Shown one piece after another: positions 61,759 through 64,000 of a stretch of DNA of 64,000 nucleotides. The DNA comes from Zanthoxylum bungeanum (taxonomy: Eukaryota > Streptophyta > Magnoliopsida > Sapindales > Rutaceae): positions 1 through 64,000 of the forward strand of contig SKCR01021365.1 in the NCBI GenBank assembly GCA_019454045.1. The letters run 5' to 3'. Numbering within the stretch: position 1 is the first letter of the stretch; each line of letters opens with the position of its first letter. The position numbers were made by a program, and so were the translations under genes. The notes beneath the pieces were generated by a model, which saw nothing but the letters and a program-made list of their open reading frames with translations, made no database searches and was not told the origin of the DNA.

Positions 61759-62388
61759 TTGAAAAATATCTGTGTATTTTGCGGTACTAGTGTTGGAACT
61801 AAACCACAATATGTAGAAGCAGCACAGGAATTGGGTCGAGTCTTAGCAGCAAGGAATATGCACTTAATATATGGCGGAGGCAATCTCGGACTTATGGGGA
61901 TCGTTTCAAAGGCTGTACAGGAAGGAGGCAGTAACGTTTTGGGAATCATCCCAAAACCCTTGGCAGAGGCAAATCTTATTGGATCATCAAACGGAGAGGA
62001 ACTTATCGTGCCAGGTATGTCTGAACGATTGGTAGAAATGATTAGCTGTGCTGATGCTTTTATCGCTTTGCCAGGTGGCTTGGGTACATTGGAGGAAATT
62101 TTTATAGTTCTATCTTGGGCGAACCTGAACATACACCAGAAACCGCTTGGACTGCTCAACGTTGATGGATTTAATGATTTTCTTTGTGTGTTTCTTGATG
62201 ATGCTCGGAGAAATGGGTTCATATCAAAACCTTTAAAAGAACTCCTCTTTACTGCCAGAACTGCTCCAGATCTAATAGACCAACTCTTAGCCTATGAACC
62301 ACAAGTTGACCCTATCCTTTCAAAGATAAATTGGTCTGAGGACGAACGTGGTAAGAGGCGGCGGATTAATCTGGATCTTAACCTTTAA
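61759..62388 (+). CDS. LOG-family (cytokinin riboside 5'-monophosphate phosphoribohydrolase-like) ORF in an Athila-like element
   Basis: The 209-codon frame counted from a TTG is open from 61732; there is no in-frame ATG at the front. An ATG at 61734 is one base out of frame, so the true start is probably lost by a small indel near 61740. Motifs (numbering from the TTG): ICVFCGTS (4-11), YGGGNLGLMG (38-47, phosphate-binding loop), LGIIPKPL (61-68), the LOG arginine in MSERLVEM (R90), LPGGLGTLEE (104-113, with the catalytic glutamate) and KPLGLLNVDGF. Known LOG enzymes release active cytokinin base from its nucleotide in the cytosol. The MHxRK motif of known LOGs is MSERL here, so activity is uncertain. 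The C-terminus has GKRRR followed by LDLNL. Length is normal for LOG (about 210). It lies between pol remnants and the 3' LTR of the same element. Confidence 0.85.
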   Translation: MKNICVFCGTSVGTKPQYVEAAQELGRVLAARNMHLIYGGGNLGLMGIVSKAVQEGGSNVLGIIPKPLAEANLIGSSNGEELIVPGMSERLVEMISCADAFIALPGGLGTLEEIFIVLSWANLNIHQKPLGLLNVDGFNDFLCVFLDDARRNGFISKPLKELLFTARTAPDLIDQLLAYEPQVDPILSKINWSEDERGKRRRINLDLNL

Positions 62389-63728
62389 TTTCCTGTAGAT
62401 TTTCAGCTAACCAGGTACGACCTTCTTAACTCTCCTTTTACTGTTTAAGACATTGGGGACATGTCTCATTTAGGTTGGGGGAGGAAATTAGTTGATTAGT
62501 ACCTTGTTTTAGTTTGTATGTTGTTTTTATTTTTAGTCCAAAATTTTTCGAAAATACAAAAAAAAATTGAAAAATTTTCAAAAAAAATTACACAAATATT
62601 TTGAGTTTTTGTATTTTTAATTTGACTAAAAAAGTGAAATTGGTAAGAGATAGCTGAGTAAGGGTTCCATTCCTGAGACGTATCTCAAGCCTATTTCGAA
62701 ACAAGTTAATTTTTGTTTATTTCATTTTAAATTATTTAATTTGTGAATTCTCCTTAAAAACGGACTAAAAGAATCTTCATATGCTCAATTGACAGATATT
62801 ATCAACATATATAGTAACATACGGACATGAGCTAAAATTGAAAAGTTTGTAATATTCAGTGCTCTAGTTTAATTGGAGGAAGCATCTCAAAAAGCAATGG
62901 AGTAAAAAAAAAAAAAATTCTGATTTACAAAAATAAAGTATCTAAGATCCGGGTTCCGGGTTGTTATAAGTCTGTAAGGGTGTTTTAACATCTAGTGCCC
63001 TAAAACCAACTGGTTTGGGAGTCACTGGCCCAAAACTCGCTACATGGATCAAAGATGCTGCAAAAATATATATATCTGGAATCTGAGTAATTAAGTCCGT
63101 AGGGGTGTCTTAACACCTGGTGCCCTAAAGCCAACTGGTTTGGGAGCCACCGACCCAACACTCGCTACATAGATGGAAGATATTGTATATAAATAAAAAA
63201 TAGAGAAAAATCAAAGAAAAAATTAGAAAAATGAGAAAAATTATTCCATTGCTATAAAAAAGGTGTGAAATCTGATAGAACTTTAGGACAAAAATATTAC
63301 TCTCTTATCAACTGCACTTATGACTGTTGTGGGCAAAAATGAGTTGATTAATATTTTGTTAGCTGTGTATATGGAGAATGGTAAAAATAATCGGAGATTT
63401 TACTTATTCGGTAATTTAGAATAAAAAAACAACTAGTAACTTGGAGTAGAAGTTTCACCTGATTAGTCACTAACTTCTTTATTCTCTTTTCGCTTGTCTT
63501 TTTGCTTTTGTGTGCATTAGTTTTAACTAAGTTTTTACTTTTGTAAAATGTTTTTGGGTATCATTGCTGTAAACCCTCACGAGACTACAACTCGTCCCTT
63601 AGGGACACCTAGGGGTTTAAAGGCTTGTTGCATACGCTAAATGCAATCGTGCTCCCTACGAAAGTGGCTTAGTTAATTTATTTATGTTATTTTACTCTAT
63701 GTTTTGCTCGAGGACTAGCAAAATGTTA
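62389..63728 (+). mobile_element. 3' non-coding region of element E with spaced repeats
   Basis: No gene was recognised. It includes an internal polypurine-like block after GACATTGGGGACATGTCTCA (TTGGGGGAGGAAA, about 62475-62487). Two copies of a roughly 95-base repeat lie at about 62955-63050 and 63090-63185 (shared GTGCCCTAAA and CCAACTGGTTTGGGAG). A symmetrical CCCTTAGGGACACCTAGGGG stretch lies at about 63596-63615. Long non-coding 3' regions with such repeats are usual in Athila elements. Confidence 0.75.
62955..63185 (+). repeat. Two-copy spaced repeat in element E 3' region
   Basis: Copy one (about 62955-63050) and copy two (about 63090-63185) share CCAACTGGTTTGGGAG, GTGCCCTAAA and ACTCGCTACAT with scattered substitutions. 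The period is about 135 bases. Confidence 0.7.
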
Positions 63729-63740
63729 GGTTTGGGGGTG
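63729..63740 (+). other. Polypurine tract of element E
   Basis: GGTTTGGGGGTG lies immediately before the LTR start TGATGAGTGG. Confidence 0.82.
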
Positions 63741-64000
63741 TGATGAGTGGTATTTATATCACTATTTCCCACTCATTTAACCTAATATTTTGTATAGTTT
63801 CTTGAGTTTTGTGAACGTTTGATATGTTTTGTGTTATTTTGTAGATAAATAAAGTTGGAAAGCATTGGAGGCAATTTGGGGCAAAAACGGACAAAAATGC
63901 GTCAACGGGGATATTTTGGTCTTAAGCGCGTCGCGACGCCAAGATTCAGCGTCGCGACGTCTAAAATGCACCGAACAGTGATAACGTGCGCCGGGTCCAC
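63741..64000 (+). mobile_element. 3' LTR of element E, truncated by window edge
   Basis: It matches the first 263 bases of the LTR at 36560, with four substitutions and three 1-base deletions in short homopolymers. Confidence 0.92.

Larger units (their letters stand above)
36560..64000 (+). mobile_element. Athila-like Ty3 element E carrying a LOG-family ORF; 3' LTR runs off window
   Basis: The 5' LTR is 36560-38741. The primer site TGGCGCCGTTGCCGGGGA at 38748-38765 is the form typical of Athila elements. The gag is split by element F. Then come protease, an integrase tail, a degenerate segment, a LOG-family frame, a long 3' non-coding region, a polypurine tract GGTTTGGGGGTG (63729-63740) and the 3' LTR from 63741. 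Without F and its target duplication the internal region is only about 5.75 kb because RT, RNase H and the integrase core are missing. It is therefore non-autonomous. The 260 overlapping LTR bases differ by four substitutions and three 1-base indels. The left flank GCATG is the predicted duplication. Confidence 0.92.

Noticed and set aside
61746..62222. 158-codon minus-strand frame over the LOG region
   Set aside because: It is the antisense shadow of the LOG frame, with no recognisable domain.
61759..62388. LOG frame as an ordinary host gene flanking the transposons
   Set aside because: The polypurine tract and 3' LTR of E follow it, pol remnants of E precede it, and no insertion boundary is visible between them; a host origin by capture remains likely.

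Overview
The window is plant nuclear DNA, almost certainly from a flowering plant. It is built almost entirely of nested transposable elements. I see no independent host gene, no rRNA or tRNA gene and no CRISPR array. The evidence is TG...CA long terminal repeats (LTRs), initiator-tRNA-type primer sites, AAGTGGGAG polypurine tracts, Ty1-copia and Ty3/Athila protein domains, and 5-bp (or 8-bp) target duplications. The species cannot be named from this.

Layout. A Ty1-copia element, 'A' (+ strand), is the base layer. It is seen as leader/gag/integrase (4859-7444), RT/RNase H (29085-30650) and part of its 3' LTR (30651-32486). Left of it, a minus-strand copia element 'H' (LTR 2873-4858, leader 1614-2872) sits in A's leader, and LTR 'I' (1-1613) sits in H's leader. 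A's pol is split by a second copia family, 'B' (7445-29084, minus strand, target duplication AAGGT). B has three LTRs and two internal regions, the left one mostly deleted. One B LTR holds a 644-bp hAT-like element (11076-11719). Another is split by copia element 'C' (18633-28547, + strand).

A's 3' LTR is interrupted by copia element 'D' (32487 on, minus). D's pol is interrupted by Athila-like Ty3 element 'E' (36560 to beyond the right edge, +). E's gag is interrupted by copia element 'F' (38999-58241, minus, duplication CTTTG). F's 5' LTR is interrupted by copia element 'G' (47128-57238, minus), the best preserved copia copy. The nest A>D>E>F>G is five deep.

Most interesting: E has gag, protease and the C-terminal tail of integrase, but RT, RNase H and the integrase core are missing through an apparently in-frame deletion. 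In the third-ORF position, where Athila elements often have an env-like gene, it has a LOG-family (cytokinin riboside 5'-monophosphate phosphoribohydrolase-like) reading frame at 61759-62388. The nucleotide-binding and PGGxGTxEE motifs are intact and the C-terminus reads GKRRR...LDLNL. A degenerate, unrecognised coding segment with a cysteine cluster lies just upstream (60926-61485). Other observations: C, D and F carry the same fossil pol, with lesions shared between C and F, although C and F have similar LTR pairs, suggesting movement in trans. The copia LTRs contain a run of near-perfect hairpins with 3-nt loops. Several short motifs recur at intervals in the leaders.
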